A stretch of 64,000 nt of DNA from contig NC_133392.1 in assembly GCF_047511655.1 (NCBI RefSeq), positions 96,837,042 through 96,901,041 of the forward strand, read 5' to 3'. Within the stretch, counting starts at the first letter, position 1. Every line of letters begins with the position of its first letter. The stretch is from Castor canadensis (Eukaryota > Chordata > Mammalia > Rodentia > Castoridae). Of this stretch, positions 22,848 through 34,856 are shown one piece after another. The translations under genes and the position numbers were made by a program. The notes below the pieces were generated by a model. That model did not search any database and had not been told where the DNA came from. It worked only from the letters and a program-made list of their open reading frames with translations.

Positions 22848-23690
22848 TATATATATTTATACACACACACATATTATATATGTGAGAGAGAATAAAATTG
22901 TATTAATGGGTCTGTCTATGGGAGGTAGAAGAGTGAAAGAAAATTTTAGAGAATGAAAAATATTGAAATTACCCATCCGTATATGAATATAACGTAAAGC
23001 ACTGTACCTACCATAAGCTGTTGACTATTAGGAGAGTATGGTGAAAGAGAAAGAGTAAATAACGGAGGGGTTAATTTGATTAGATCATGATACATACAGG
23101 CCTGAAGTACCAAGGCAAAAGCCCCTGGGATGATCCATATACACTTAAACATAAAAACAAGGACAGTTGGGTAAAATAGGCCTGCTTCAGGGGTGAGTAC
23201 TAGTGGGAGGGGTGAGCATAAGGAAAGGGTGAGTGACGTTGAATGTGGTGATGTATTTTGTATTCATATAAGAAAACAAAGGTATGAAACCTGTTAAAGT
23301 TGTTCTAAGAAGGGAGAAAGTGATGAGGGAGAATGATGGAGGGAGTAAATCTAACTAAAATATATTGTAAGCCAATATGTAAACATCACAGTGTTTCCCC
23401 TTGTACAACTATTATATGCTAATAAGATTTTTTTAAAGTATGTGTTGGAGACTGAATCCCCAGTGCAACAGTGTTGGGAAGTGGGGCCTACTAGGGAGTA
23501 TTTAGGTCATAAGTGCTCCACCCTTATGAATGGATTAATACCAATTAATAAAGGGCTAGAGGCTGTGAGTTCAACCTCTTGCTCTCTCTCTGCCATGCAT
23601 GCTTTCTTCTACCATAGGCTGACATAGGACATTTATAAGGTCATGTGAGTTGGATGCAGTTACAGTTTTGATATTGTCAGATTAGGAAAA
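22768..23690 (+). repeat. MaLR-type LTR split by an L1 insertion
   Basis: LTR text 'gctatggtttgaatgtgtg' stops near 22800 and resumes near 23435 ('ggagactgaatccccagtg', 'gtggggcctactagggag'), ending near 23690. A nearly exact repeat of 'aaagtatgtattgga' (22795-22809, with one change at 23436-23450) is the target-site duplication of the L1 fragment in between. Confidence 0.7.
22810..23435 (+). mobile_element. L1 3' end inserted in an LTR, with an expanded (AC)n tract
   Basis: L1 3' UTR text ends with a T-rich/A-rich tail at 23420-23435. Its left end carries (AC)n (about 22809-22843) followed by 'gtgtatatat'. It sits between the two halves of the LTR at 22768-23690. Confidence 0.75.
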
Positions 23691-23984
23691 AATCCTTACG
23701 ATTACAACAAGCACTGAACATAAAAGATTCAAAGAATAAAAAGGTAAATGAAAATATATTTGCAATTCATATGACTATAAAAGACATATACTAAGAATAT
23801 ATCTGTGTGCATATTGTAAAGCTGTAAGTCAATAAGCAAAAAAAGACAAGTCAGTAGAAAATGGATATGAAATTCTGAGACACTTCACAAATGACCAATG
23901 GATATGAGAATATGATCAACCTCATTGGTAATCAGAGAATATGAATTAAAACCATATATCAAGATATAAGATATCAATAATTGA

Positions 23985-24310
23985 TATATTTTTGACAGTA
24001 TTGCAGTTTGAACTCAGGGCTTTGTGCTTGCTAGGCAGGGGTACTACCACTTGGGCTATGCCCCCAGCCCTATTCGTTTTTGTTTTTGTTTTTCTTGCTT
24101 TATTTTTCAAGAAAGGTCTTACATTTTTTCCTGGGTCTAGCCTCAGATTGCAATCTATAGCTTACGGGCATAGCTAGGACCACCACCCAGCCTATTGATT
24201 GAAATGAAGTCCCACTAACTTTTTGTTCAGGCTGGCCTCAAACTATGATTCCCCCTCATCTCCACCTCCAAGTAACTGGGTTACAGATGCAAGCCACCGC
24301 ACCTGGCAAG
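23985..24310 (-). repeat. Composite SINE (B1-like plus tRNA-like), minus
   Basis: Complement of an ID-like body (23995-24075), then a B1/Alu-like half with 'ggcctcaaactatgattcc' and 'gttacagatgcaagccaccg' (24220-24305). Dimeric 7SL-plus-tRNA SINEs are typical of some rodent lineages. Confidence 0.8.
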
Positions 24311-24414
24311 GATCAATAGAATTAAAAAAATTAGTAATGTCAAATGCTAAAAGGACTTGAAAAGCTAGGAAATTTGTGGTAGACATAATTGTTAAATATG
24401 CATATACTCTGTGC

Positions 24415-25700
24415 TGTGGTTTGGATATTGTTTGAGTGTGTCCTCCAAGGGTTGATGTATTGGGAGCTTAGTCCTCAATGTGGCAACATAAGAGGTGGTA
24501 GACTTTTAAGAAGTGGGGCCTAATGGAAGATGGTTAGGTGCTGCCCTCAGAAGGCATGAAGATGGTTCTTGCAAAACAATTGTTATTAAAAAAAAAAGCA
24601 AGACTATGCTTTCTAAGCTTTCTTGCTTCCTGTCCTAGCACATGATCTCTATCTTATACACACTTCTACCATAATGTCATCCAGCGTGACATGGTGCAAC
24701 CAGAAGAGCCCCCACCAAAACCAGCACTGTGCTCTTTGTCCTTCTTGTAATAGAACTGTTTACCCTATACTTGTCTCACCATAGTATCTCAGAAGTAGCT
24801 AAATGGTTTTAGATTTTACAGACTCAGATTTGGGTATAGAGGGAAGCAGAGAGAAAAGATTTGGAGAAGTCACAGCCTGGCCAGGGAAAGAGCAAGAGAG
24901 GGTTTTCAGGAGATCCAAACAAGGGTATAGACAAGTGTTTGCTTGCACAGAGATTGGCAGAGATATAAAGGGAGTCAGTTGCTTTTCACTGGGACAAAAA
25001 CAGGCATAGAGGGCATCTCAGAAATTTTCATGGCCCCCTTCCTGCCATAGACCCAGAGACCTTCCAGAGTAGAACTGTTTCTGGGACTGGCCCTGGGGTA
25101 TCTCCATAGGCTTACTGCCTAGACCATCTCGGAATTTTTCTACTCAGTGTGTGGTTACTCTAGCCAAGGCTTAAGCAGACCCAGGTACCATTCATGCCTG
25201 AAGGAGGCCTTACAGGTACCCACATAGTCTGGTTCTGAAAGCATGCAGAATACAAGACTTTTGAAGTAATGGTGGCTTCTACCAAGATTTCAAAGGAAAG
25301 TCTGTCAGGCCAGGAGAAAGTTTGATATAAGCTAAGAGCCCTACAGAGATTTTCCACTTGTACAATGCCTAGCAAAGCAATAGGAGTGAAGCAGCAGGGA
25401 CTTCAGAAAAATCTACCAGCAGCTTGCAATCAATGCATTCAAGGGAAAAACCACAGACAGCATGAAAAGCAGCACAAGAGAGTGAGGATGTGTGCTGTGA
25501 CCAGCAATTCTTTAGGAGTGGATCTTCCCAAGGCCATGGGGAAACCTCATGCCATATTATGTGCAGGAGGCCAGACTTGGAGTATTAAGCTGTCTGCCTT
25601 GCTGGGTTTTGGTCTTGTTGGGTTATTACTCCTTTGTACTTCTTTATCTCTCCTTTTGGTGACAGAAATGCTTATACGATACCTGTATCACCATTGTTCT
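24415..25700 (+). mobile_element. MaLR retrotransposon: LTR plus internal sequence
   Basis: LTR from about 24415 ('gctgtggtttggatattg', 'gtggggcctaatggaagatgg') to about 24785, then MaLR-type internal sequence up to about 25700 with the familiar 'cttcccaaggccatgggga' and 'gttgggttttggtcttgttggg' phrases. These internal sequences encode no protein. A poly-A run at 24588-24598 is inside the LTR. Confidence 0.65.
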
Positions 25701-26345
25701 TATTTTTTTTATTGCTGTGCTGTGTGTTGGCACATTGTGTCATTTACAAAAGTTTTTACAATGTATCAAATATGTCATACTTGAATTCACCTTCTCCATC
25801 ATTCTCCTTTATCCTGCCCTCCCACCATTCCTGGAATAGTTTTTCCATTTACATACATGTGTACACAGTATTTGCACTGTATTCACCCTCCTACTCCCTT
25901 TCCCCACCACCTCCCCCTCCCACTGGTCCCAACTCCCCTCTCCAGGCAGGGCATGTTCCACCCTCCTGTTCCCCAATTTTGTAAAGAAAAACAATGACAT
26001 TTTTGTTTCTTTAAGATAGCTACACAGGGAGTTTCCTTGGGACATTTCCATGTTTATGTATTATAATCCAAATTGGTTCATCCCCTCTTTTGTTCTTTTT
26101 TCTACCTTCATACCCTTCTTATGGTGGTTTCAACAGGTTTAAAAATTCTAAATTCGCTCTTGTATAAGAAGTCCATCAACCACATTAATCTTCTTAACTT
26201 CTTTCTTTTACCTTCTCCTCTTGTATGTAAGCTCACCTTAGTGTGACTTGGTTTTCATAATATTGTTGTATTTGTATTAGGTCTATATTCCAATTATGAG
26301 GGAAAACATGATTTTTGGCCTTCTGACCCTAACTAATTTCACTTA
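25701..26345 (-). mobile_element. L1 3' UTR (minus)
   Basis: Starts with the complement of the A-tail (T-run at 25707-25715), then a contiguous complement of the 3' UTR, comparable with 47890-48130. No inversion. Confidence 0.8.
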
Positions 26346-26814
26346 AGATGATGTTCTCCAGTTGCCTGAAAATAACAGAATTTCCCTGTTATTTCCCTGC
26401 AAATAACAGAATTGTGTTTTGGAAGCAGCTAAATGGTTGTAGCTAAAATAAACAAACAAATTCCTAGACATAAATAACCTAACAACACTGAACTTGAAGA
26501 AATATAAAATATGAATAGTCAACAACAAGTAATAAGATTGAATTAGACAAAAAGTCTCCATCAAAGAAATTCCCACTACTGGATGATTTCATGATTGAAT
26601 TCTACCAAACATTTAAAAAGTGAAATAATATCAATTCTTCTCAAGCTCTTTTTAAAAATTGAAGTTCAGGTAGTACTTCTAAATTCATTTTGGAAGCCCA
26701 GTATTACCATATCCTAAATCCAGACAAAAAACATTATAAGGAAAGAAAGTAAATGATCAATTTCACTGAAGAAGTTAAGTACAAAAATCTTCAACCAAAC
26801 ACTAGCAAGTTGAA

Positions 26815-26897
26815 TACAAATACAGATCAAGTGGTAGAGTGCTTTCCTACAAATGCAAGGCTCTGAGTTCAATTCCCAGTACTGAAAAAAATTAAAA
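26815..26897 (+). repeat. tRNA/ID-like SINE
   Basis: 'caagtggtagagtgctttcc' followed by 'gagttcaattcccagtactg' and an A-tail, inserted in L1 ORF2. Confidence 0.8.
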
Positions 26898-27089
26898 CCC
26901 ATTAAAAAGATCATTCATCATGAGCATGTGGGATTTATTGTGGGAATACAAGGATAGTTCAACATCACACAAATCAATAAACATGATATAACACAGGAGA
27001 GAACAAAGGACAAAAATGTAATCATCTCACTAGGCAAAGAAAAAGCATTTGACAAAATTCATTGTCCTTTCATGATGAAAGACTCTCAA

Positions 27090-27180
27090 CAAGGGCTGGG
27101 AACGTAGCTCCACGAATGACCACTTGCTTAGCATGTGCAAGGCCCTGGTTTCAATTCCCAGAACCACAAAAAATTGAATA
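27090..27180 (+). repeat. ID-like SINE
   Basis: 'aagggctgggaacgtagctc' to 'tttcaattcccagaaccac', with an A-tail, inserted in L1 ORF2. Confidence 0.8.
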
Positions 27181-27274
27181 GCATGTTGAAAATCTCTCAA
27201 CAAGTTGGGTATTGAGGGAATGAACATCAACACATATGTGACAAGCCCATAGCTAACATATACTCCGTATTGGG

Positions 27275-27395
27275 TTTTTCTTGGTTTTTTTTTTTGTTGT
27301 TGTTGTTGTTTTGGTGCTGAGGCTCACATCAAAGGCCATGCAAAGTGATAAGCAGGCACTCTGCCACTAATCTACATTACTAACCCTTTAGTGGT
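27275..27395 (-). repeat. Diverged ID-like SINE (minus)
   Basis: T-run and GTT repeats (the tail read in complement), then the complement of a tRNA-like body with 'gcaggcactctgccact'. More diverged than its neighbours. Confidence 0.6.
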
Positions 27396-27689
27396 GAAAA
27401 TTTTCCTGACCAGGAAGATGACAGGATGCTCACTCTCACTACTTATATTTAATATAGTACTGGAAATCCCAGCCAGAGCAATTAGGGAAGAAAAATAAAA
27501 GATATTCATATAGAAAAAGATAAAGTAAAATTGATTCTGTTTGTTGATAACATGATTTTATACATAGAAAGTCCTAAATCCTTTACCAAAAAATACTAGT
27601 ACTTAGAAATAAATAAAATCAATATACAAAAATTAGTTGCATTTTTATACATTAACAACAAATTATCCAAAAAAGAAACTAAGAACTGA

Positions 27690-27905
27690 GAATGGTGGAA
27701 CATGCCTATAATCCCAGTTACTTGGGAGGCAAAGACAGAAGGATCCTAAGTTCAAGGCCAGCTTAGGCAAAATTAACAGGACCCAATCTCAAAAACAAAA
27801 GGACTGGAGGCATAGTTCAAGTGGTAGAGCACTTGAGCTCTACCTCACCGCAAGTGTGAGGCCCTGGATTCAATACCCAGTACTACACACAAACAAAAAA
27901 ATAAA
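27690..27905 (+). repeat. Composite B1-tRNA SINE
   Basis: B1/Alu-like left half ('catgcctataatcccagtta', 'ttgggaggcaaagac'), an A-rich linker, then the tRNA-like right half ('caagtggtagagcacttg', 'ggattcaatacccagtac') and an A-tail. Confidence 0.88.
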
Positions 27906-27949
27906 TTAAGGAAACAATACCATTCAGAAGAGCATCAAAAATTAAATAA

Positions 27950-28270
27950 AAATGGCCAAGTACAATGGCTTAAGCATGCCTCTCCTAGCTACTTGGGAGG
28001 CAGAGATGGAAAGGATCATGATTTGAGGCCAGTCTGGGCAAATAATTTGTGGCACCCCATCTCAACCAGTGGCTGGGCATGGTGGTAACTATCTGTGATT
28101 CCAGCTATGTAGGAACATAAAAAGGAGAATCATAGTCTAGGTCAGGCATAAAGCAAAGCCCTATCTCAGAAAATAATGACAGAAAAATGGCTGACAGTGT
28201 GACTTAAGTGGTAGAGCACCTGTCTACCAAGCACCGTAAGTTCAACTCCCAGTACTCCCAATAAATAAAT
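27950..28270 (+). repeat. Composite B1-tRNA SINE with duplicated left half
   Basis: Two successive B1-like segments (27955-28070 and 28070-28170), then the tRNA-like segment and an AAAT-rich tail. Either a trimer or two insertions. Confidence 0.75.
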
Positions 28271-29044
28271 AAATTTTACTTAGGAGTAAATTTAACCAAG
28301 TCAGTGAGAGAGCTTTAAACTGATAGCTACAGAACATTGATGAAATAAATTGAAGATGCAAACAGAGAAAAATACATTCTGTGCCCATTAATTTGAAGAA
28401 TTAATATTGTTAAAATGCCAAAATTACACAAAGCAATACATAGATTCAAAAAAAGTCCAGTGTCATTTTACACAGTAGAAAAATAACACTAAAATTCATG
28501 TACCACCAATAGATCCCAAGGAGCCAAGGCACTCTTGAGCAAAACAAAGTTGTATCCCTACAACGTCTGATAGGAGATCTCTTGAAAATGATGTCATTTT
28601 CTCCTCCAAACTCACATATAAATTCAGTTTAAACTCAAAAGCCCCAAATCTTCTTTCTATTAAATATGACAAGATGATCCTAAAGTTCATCTGAAATGAT
28701 ATGGGGGAAAGCATAGGTATTCTTTTATAGTACTGAAGAATAACAAGGGGAGTAGTATACTGGCACTAAGATATAGCCTTGTGACTGACCAACTTTTGTA
28801 GCCTAAATTCCCTACAAAACAATGCTTGAGACAAAGTTTATATGTAGAGGTTTTACATACTGTTGTGCAATTCCAGAGAAACAAGCAGGAAGTGAAGCAG
28901 GCAAGGGCTTAATGTTGACATCACTTAATATTCAGACCTAAGGGCAAGTGGTTGGTTCTACAGAAAAAAAATTTAATAAATCACATCCGCATAATCTCCT
29001 CAAATTGCAGTTGGTTTGAAGCCTTACATATTTTTCTGGGTATT

Positions 29045-29270
29045 TTTGTTTTTGTTTTTTGATGGGACTGGTTTCTGAATTCAGGGATTCATGCTTGCAA
29101 AACAGGCATTTTACCACTTGAGCCCCACCTCCAGTCCATTTTATTCTGGATATTTTGGAGTGGGAGTCTTACAAACTATTTGCCCAGACTAGCCTTGAAC
29201 CAGTCCTCCTGATCTTAGCCTCCAGAATGACTAGGATTGCAGGCATGAGCAACCAGGAACTGGCAAGCAA
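29045..29270 (-). repeat. Composite B1-tRNA SINE (minus)
   Basis: Complement of the same dimer: tail T-run, ID-like part to about 29130, then a B1-like part with 'gattgcaggcatgagcaacc'. Confidence 0.82.
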
Positions 29271-30360
29271 TAAATGGCAAGCAATTAACAAAAAAAAGTC
29301 ATAAAAGCCAACATTGGGGAATATCTTGCATTAAGTTGGATCTCTCACATAAGATACTAAAAATACAAACAATGAAGGAAAAAAAGATAAATCTGATTAC
29401 ACTGAAACTTAAATTTTTCTTACAACAAAAGATACAATAAAAACAACCAAATACAAGCCACATACTGGAAGAAATTATTCACAGTGTATAGTCTACAAAG
29501 ATAATCCAACAAAAAGAATCTCTCTAAGGAAATAAGGAAACGAACACAGTACAAAAGTAGCAAAGTCCAGAAAGAGGAAATTCATAGATGAAGCAATCCA
29601 AATGGACTATAAACAAATTTTTTAAAAAAGGGTCAGCCACTCTTGTAACATGATAGTTTAAATGAATCAATAACAGGACTCACATCAGAACAAAAGTCCA
29701 GCAAGACCAACAGCTGGCCTAGAATATAGCTATCCTAGGATGTTAACATTATCCTGATAAACGTGCTGCAGTTTTAAGAAAAGTATATTCACATCAGTAT
29801 TGTTTATGAAGATTAGGTGTACACATTTTGGCATATTCACACAGGAAATACTAGACAGCAGTTTAAGTGATTGAACTAGCACTATGTATATTTAACATGG
29901 ATGAAACTCAAATCATTGAATTTTAGAGAAAAAAACAAGTTGAAGTTGAAGAACTTAGTATGATACCATTTATATAAAATGTTAACAAACAAATTGATAC
30001 TAAGAATATATTTATATACATTATACACATACATACATATATATGCACACATTACATGCAAAACATAGAAATAATATAACAATTACTTATACCAAAGTCC
30101 TTTCAAGGAAGGAAGGTAAGAGAAGAGAAGGTAAGAGAGATTCATAGATTACTTCAACTTTGTATATAATGACTTTGTTTCTAAGAAAAAACCTTTCAAT
30201 TAAATAAAGCACAACATATTTAAAATGTTAGAGATATATGAAGATTACACTAAAGCTTACTTTTTCTCTATAGTTACCAGAGAGTGAAATTTTTGTTAAA
30301 AGGTTAAATGAAAGAGGAAAGTATGATCCTTAGTAGCAAATTCACCCTGAAACTCTTGAA

Positions 30361-30372
30361 GAAATTGAAACA
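30361..30372 (+). promoter_or_regulatory. ISRE-like element GAAATTGAAACA
   Basis: Matches the interferon-stimulated response element pattern GAAANNGAAAC. It lies in a non-repetitive island, upstream (in gene orientation) of IFI44L exon 2 by about 11.5 kb, within 60 bases of the candidate exon 1 donor. A single 11-base match can arise by chance, so this is only suggestive. Confidence 0.3.
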
Positions 30373-30417
30373 GGCTATTTTATTCAGATACAACAAGGAA
30401 ACTGAATGGTTGCCTAC

Positions 30418-30549
30418 CTGTTGCTGAGAGTTGGATCAGGATAAAAAGGAGGATTAACAGTTTTGTCTGAGTACGGAGCAGCAAAAGTTAGGGGACAGAG
30501 GTTCTCTGGAGATCCTTGGCTTCAGAGATGCAAAGAAAAAAAGTAAACT
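30418..30549 (-). promoter_or_regulatory. IFI44L: Candidate IFI44L exon 1 and promoter
   Basis: In minus orientation the sequence ends in CAACAG|GTAGGC (donor at 30418/30417). About 120 bases before that is a second ISRE-like stretch (complement of 30535-30549, AGTTTACTTTTTTTC; about two mismatches to the consensus). IFI44L has an untranslated first exon and ISRE control, so the arrangement fits, but no conserved 5' UTR sequence is known to me. The region is free of recognisable repeats. Confidence 0.3.
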
Positions 30550-30734
30550 AAAACACAAGAGCTGCAAGCACTCAGCTGGCAGCATGCCCACTACAGTTAA
30601 CTTCTTTTTCCTTGTGAGGAAGAGAAAACAGAACAGAAAAAATATAAATCATGCTAAGCACTGAATGAGACCATTTGCTCCCTTTGTAACCCACAAGTAG
30701 GCATGCATGAAATGGCATTTACCCATAAAAAATT

Positions 30735-30842
30735 ACAGTAGCCAGAAGCCAGTGGCTCACTCCTGGCTACTAAGGAGGCAGAGACCAGGAAGATTCCGTG
30801 AGACCCTATCTCAAAAAACCCTTCAAAAATTACAGTCAAATT
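30735..30842 (+). repeat. B1-like SINE half
   Basis: 'agccagtggctcactcctgg', 'ggaggcagagaccaggaag' and 'tgagaccctatctcaaaaaa'. Only the left (7SL-like) half of the composite SINE. Confidence 0.8.
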
Positions 30843-30869
30843 AACATTTCAAGGCCACATGGAAACCTA

Positions 30870-31057
30870 CAATGTAAATGGGTCTTATGGAGGAAAGGTA
30901 TGTTTGAAAGTCTTTAATTTGCTCAGTTCATTTAGAATATATCAATAATCCACAGTGGAAAAAATCCATATGGATGGAAGCAGTATGGAAAGGCCTTTGT
31001 TTGTCCCACTTAATTTTAAATACATGAGAGAATTCACACTAAAAAAAATCTTATGAA
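30870..31057 (+). pseudogene. C2H2 zinc-finger pseudogene, left part
   Basis: Broken frames carry remnants of C2H2 fingers and linkers, for example a 'YGKAFVCP' style block near 30990 and 'HERIHT-KK' style linker near 31025-31045. It stops at 31057 where an L1 begins, and the continuation is at 43391. It belongs to the Kruppel-type (KRAB-ZNF-like) finger class. No finger is intact. Confidence 0.7.
31046..31057 (+). repeat. Target-site duplication, left copy (aaatcttatgaa)
   Basis: Twelve bases identical to 43391-43402, bracketing the full-length L1. Confidence 0.85.
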
Positions 31058-34000
31058 ATTCCAAGATGGCAGATAGCTGAGGGATGCAGAAAACCTGAGT
31101 TCCATGATTTCAGAAAAGTACTTTAGAGTCATGGTAGCAAGAAACAGGTAACTGATTTTTTAAGCCAGCTAAATGACCATCAACACATAGGATGAACATA
31201 AGGTTCAACAACTGACCCTTAAAATACCTTTTTATTGCACATAACTGCTAGGGAAGTCCCACCACAGACTGGACCCACTATGTTATGTAGACACAGAACC
31301 AATCTACCTGCACCCCTTCTATCCTCACCTGGCTGACCTAATTTCCCCAGCATGACTATGCAACCCCAACAAGTGAGTGTGACTCAATTCCACTGAAGTG
31401 AATCTACAACCCCGCCAGGTAAGCATGACACATCACTTGCATTTGAGGGAAGCACATAGGCCAGCACAGCTGGTGGGCAGATAGCACCAGTCTGGACAAA
31501 ATTGGTGGCCATAAACAGAGGGTAAAATTCACTTCTGCCTGGTAGGGGTGAGGCAGAAGGCTGAGTTTAACTTGTAGGAATAGGGGCAGGGCAAAATGCT
31601 GAACTGTCTTAGCCTGTTGGGGTGGGACAGAACATTGACCTGCACAAGCCTGAGTGGCAGCAGAGTGACATAGCTGCCAGCTGGTAAAATCAGCAACATA
31701 TTAGACCACCTTGGAGAAACTGGCAGTGAGTGATCAAAGTGCTCAATTTCAGCTTGCCTTGTGGGCAGAAGGGACCAGGGACTGCTCACAGACTAGCTTC
31801 TGGCAGGACTACTTCAGAGAACTCACCTGTACCAGATGGCCCATCCCATCAAGGAAAGGATGGGCTCAAACACCCTGAACAGACTCTCCCCCAAATCTGT
31901 CCAATAGGAAGGGGCAAAATCCATCACCACGTGGCCCAACATACCAAACTTAAGAAGAAACAGAGATATTTACCTGGCAGTGGGGAGATACCATGATCAG
32001 GAAGATGGTTTTCCCAGGGCAAGTCTTATCCATTGCACTCCAGGTGTGCTGATCCCTCCAATTTCCCCAAATGTGGGAAACTTGACTGCATAGTTTGTGG
32101 TAGTAGGGGACTGCTTTCACACTCAATCATAAAAATGAAAAAAAGAAAAAGAAAGAAGAAACAGAGACACTAAGAAAGCCCCTATTAAAAGTGTCAGCAC
32201 TTGGATTTGAAATCAGAGAAAAAAGACTAGAACTTTCAGCAACCTGATTTTTTCCCTTTTTATTTAGTATTGTTATTTTTATTATTATTTTATCTTTAAT
32301 TTTGCATTCTTCATTTTGTTTCCTTTTTTCTACTATCTATTGGTACCAATCTCCCTCTTCCATTCTGTCCAAATATCAATTTGCTTAGCCCTCTCTTGCC
32401 CCACTTTCTTTTCTCTCCAACTTTTTCTTCTTCTCTTCTATTCTCTCTTCCTTTCTTCTTCTTTATCATATGCTCCTACTTCCTCCCCACTCCCCACTCA
32501 CTGAACAGTCTACTATAGTAACTTTGCACATTACCCCAATCCTTTCTACCCCCCTGCATCATTAAAAATAGCACTTTCCCCCTCAACAACTGAACCACAC
32601 ATTTATACACCCTACAGCCCCTACTCCTCACAACTCTTTTGCCCCTCTTCTCATCCCCCTCCTTACCCTCTCTTCTAGTCCCATCTTTTCAATTATGTAA
32701 ATAACTATCTCTATCCAAACAATTCTTATCTCCCCAATACCCACTGTTGATAGACAATATCACCCAAGGGGTTTACTATATATTATGTAAGTAACTGGTT
32801 TGACATTGAATTTGTGCATTTGTTGCTGCCTAATTATACCTTCAGGTTAGGGAACACCAGTATTACAACAACTTAGCTAACAACTAAGCTAGTCAAAGTA
32901 TAGAGATTAAGTCAAAGTAAAGAAGACAAGTGATTAAAACTAATCAACAGCACACAAGCAAAGCACAAAATAGAAACATGGGAAAAGAAGGCAAGGGAAT
33001 ATGACTCTTCAAAAGGCTAACAATAACATGATAGAAAATTTAGTCAAAAGCAGAAAGGGACAAATCCCAAGTTTTTGACCTCAAAAGAATAATGATAAGA
33101 AAAACACAGGAAAAAACTAAATGAACTCAGAGAGGATTTCAACAAACTCTAAAATGAAACTATGAACTAGGAGACTACAAAAAAAGAGGTATGTGAAATA
33201 AAGAAGATAACACAAGATATGACAAAAGTAAAATCCTGGAATTAAAAAGTCCCTTAAATAAACTAAAAATACAGTAGGAAGCCACTCAAACAAATTGGTA
33301 CAGTGGAAGATAGAATTTCAGGGCTTGAACTAAAAATAAATATATATAAAAAAAAAGATGAATTCTTAAGCAAAAGACTCAAAAGCTATGAAAGAAACAC
33401 ACAAGAACTCTGTGACTCCATCAAAAGACCAAACATGTGAATCATGGGCTTTGAAGGAGAAGAGGGCCATGCCAAAGGATACATAATATATTCAACAAAG
33501 TAATAGCAGAAAATTTCCAAATCTCAAAAAAGCGATGTTCATTCAAGCAGAGGTAGCCACCAAAACACCAAACAGGCATGACCAATATAGAACCTCAACA
33601 TGGCATATTATAGTTAAAACAATTAGCACAGAGAACAAAAAAAAAAATCAATGTTATATGAGAGAAAAATCAAATAACATATAAAAGTAAGCCCATCAAA
33701 ACAACAGCAGACTTCTCAACAGATACCTTAAAAGAAAGAAGGGCATGGAGTGAGGTATCTGAAGCACTTAAAGAAAACAACTTCAGCCCTAGGATACTCT
33801 ATACAGCAAAGCTATCATTCAAAATAGAAGGAGAAATAAAAAACTTCCATGAAAGGAAGCACAAAAACTGCAATAATACATGACCACTAAAGCACCACTA
33901 TAGAAGATCCTGAAAGGAATCCTACACACAGAAGATGAAAACAATCATAGTCATAAAAGGATGGGAAATATTAAAACTCAAGAAAAGACCAGATAAGTAA

Positions 34001-34484
34001 TCACAGAGAAGCATAGAATTTATTACACACACATAAACCCTTACACAACAAAAACAACTAAATGGTAGGAACTACCACATACCTCACAATATTAACACTG
34101 AATATTAATGGATTCAATTCCCCATCAAAAGACACCAATTGCCAAACTGGATTAAAAAGAAAGATCCAACAGTTTTTTGTTTACAAGAAACCCACTTTAC
34201 AGACAGAAATAAACATTGTCTTAGAGTGAAAGGATGGAAGATTTGCCAAACTAATGGCCCCAAAAATTTGAAAACAGGCAGAAGTAGCAATACTTATATC
34301 AGATAAAGTAGACTTCAACCTAAATTACTCAGAAGAGACAAAGAAGGTCACTTCACACTAATAATAGGAGCAGTACAACAAGAAGAAATAACAATCATTA
34401 ACTTACATATGCCCAATGTCAGTGCACCCAACTTCATTAAACATACACTATTGGACTTGAAAACACAGATAGACCCCCAACACA

Positions 34485-34856
34485 GTGGTGGTGGGAGACT
34501 TCAATACTCCACTATCATCAACCAATTGGTATGTCATCCAGATAAAAATTCAAATTCTAGAATTGAATGACATGATAGATCTAATGGACCTGACAGGGGT
34601 CTACAGAGTACTCCATACTGCAAGAGCACAATATACATTCTGCTCAGCAGGCCATAGAACCTTCTCCAAAATAGACCGTATTTTAGGTCACAAAGCAAGT
34701 TTTATCAGATATAAGGAAACTGAAATAAACCCCTGCATACTATCTGACCATAACACAATAAAACTAGAATTCAAAAGCAAAAGAAACAAGAGTCTGAACA
34801 ACACATTACTCTATGATGAGTTGGTCATTGAAAAAATAAAAGTTCAAAGTGATTGA
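34485..34856 (+). pseudogene. L1 ORF2 endonuclease domain, C-terminal part
   Basis: An open 123-codon stretch of the apurinic-like endonuclease of L1 ORF2p. GDFN (with the catalytic Asp/Asn of this motif), the HRTFSKIDRI block and the SDH motif are intact. These are three of the conserved active-site blocks. The frame is broken upstream and downstream, so it is a remnant. Confidence 0.85.

Larger units (their letters stand above)
26430..30100 (+). mobile_element. Old L1 ORF2 and 3' end, riddled with SINEs
   Basis: Decayed plus-strand ORF2 text appears in order: near 26470-26720, 26900-27080, 27400-27670 (RT region with 'gatgctcactctcactact' and 'ggaaatcccagccagagc'), 28270-28800 and 29290-30100 (3' end). 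At least six SINEs interrupt it. No frame survives. Confidence 0.7.

Noticed and set aside
22809-22880. Direct repeats that could suggest a CRISPR-like array
   Set aside because: Simple AC/AT dinucleotide repeat in a mammalian genome; no spacers.
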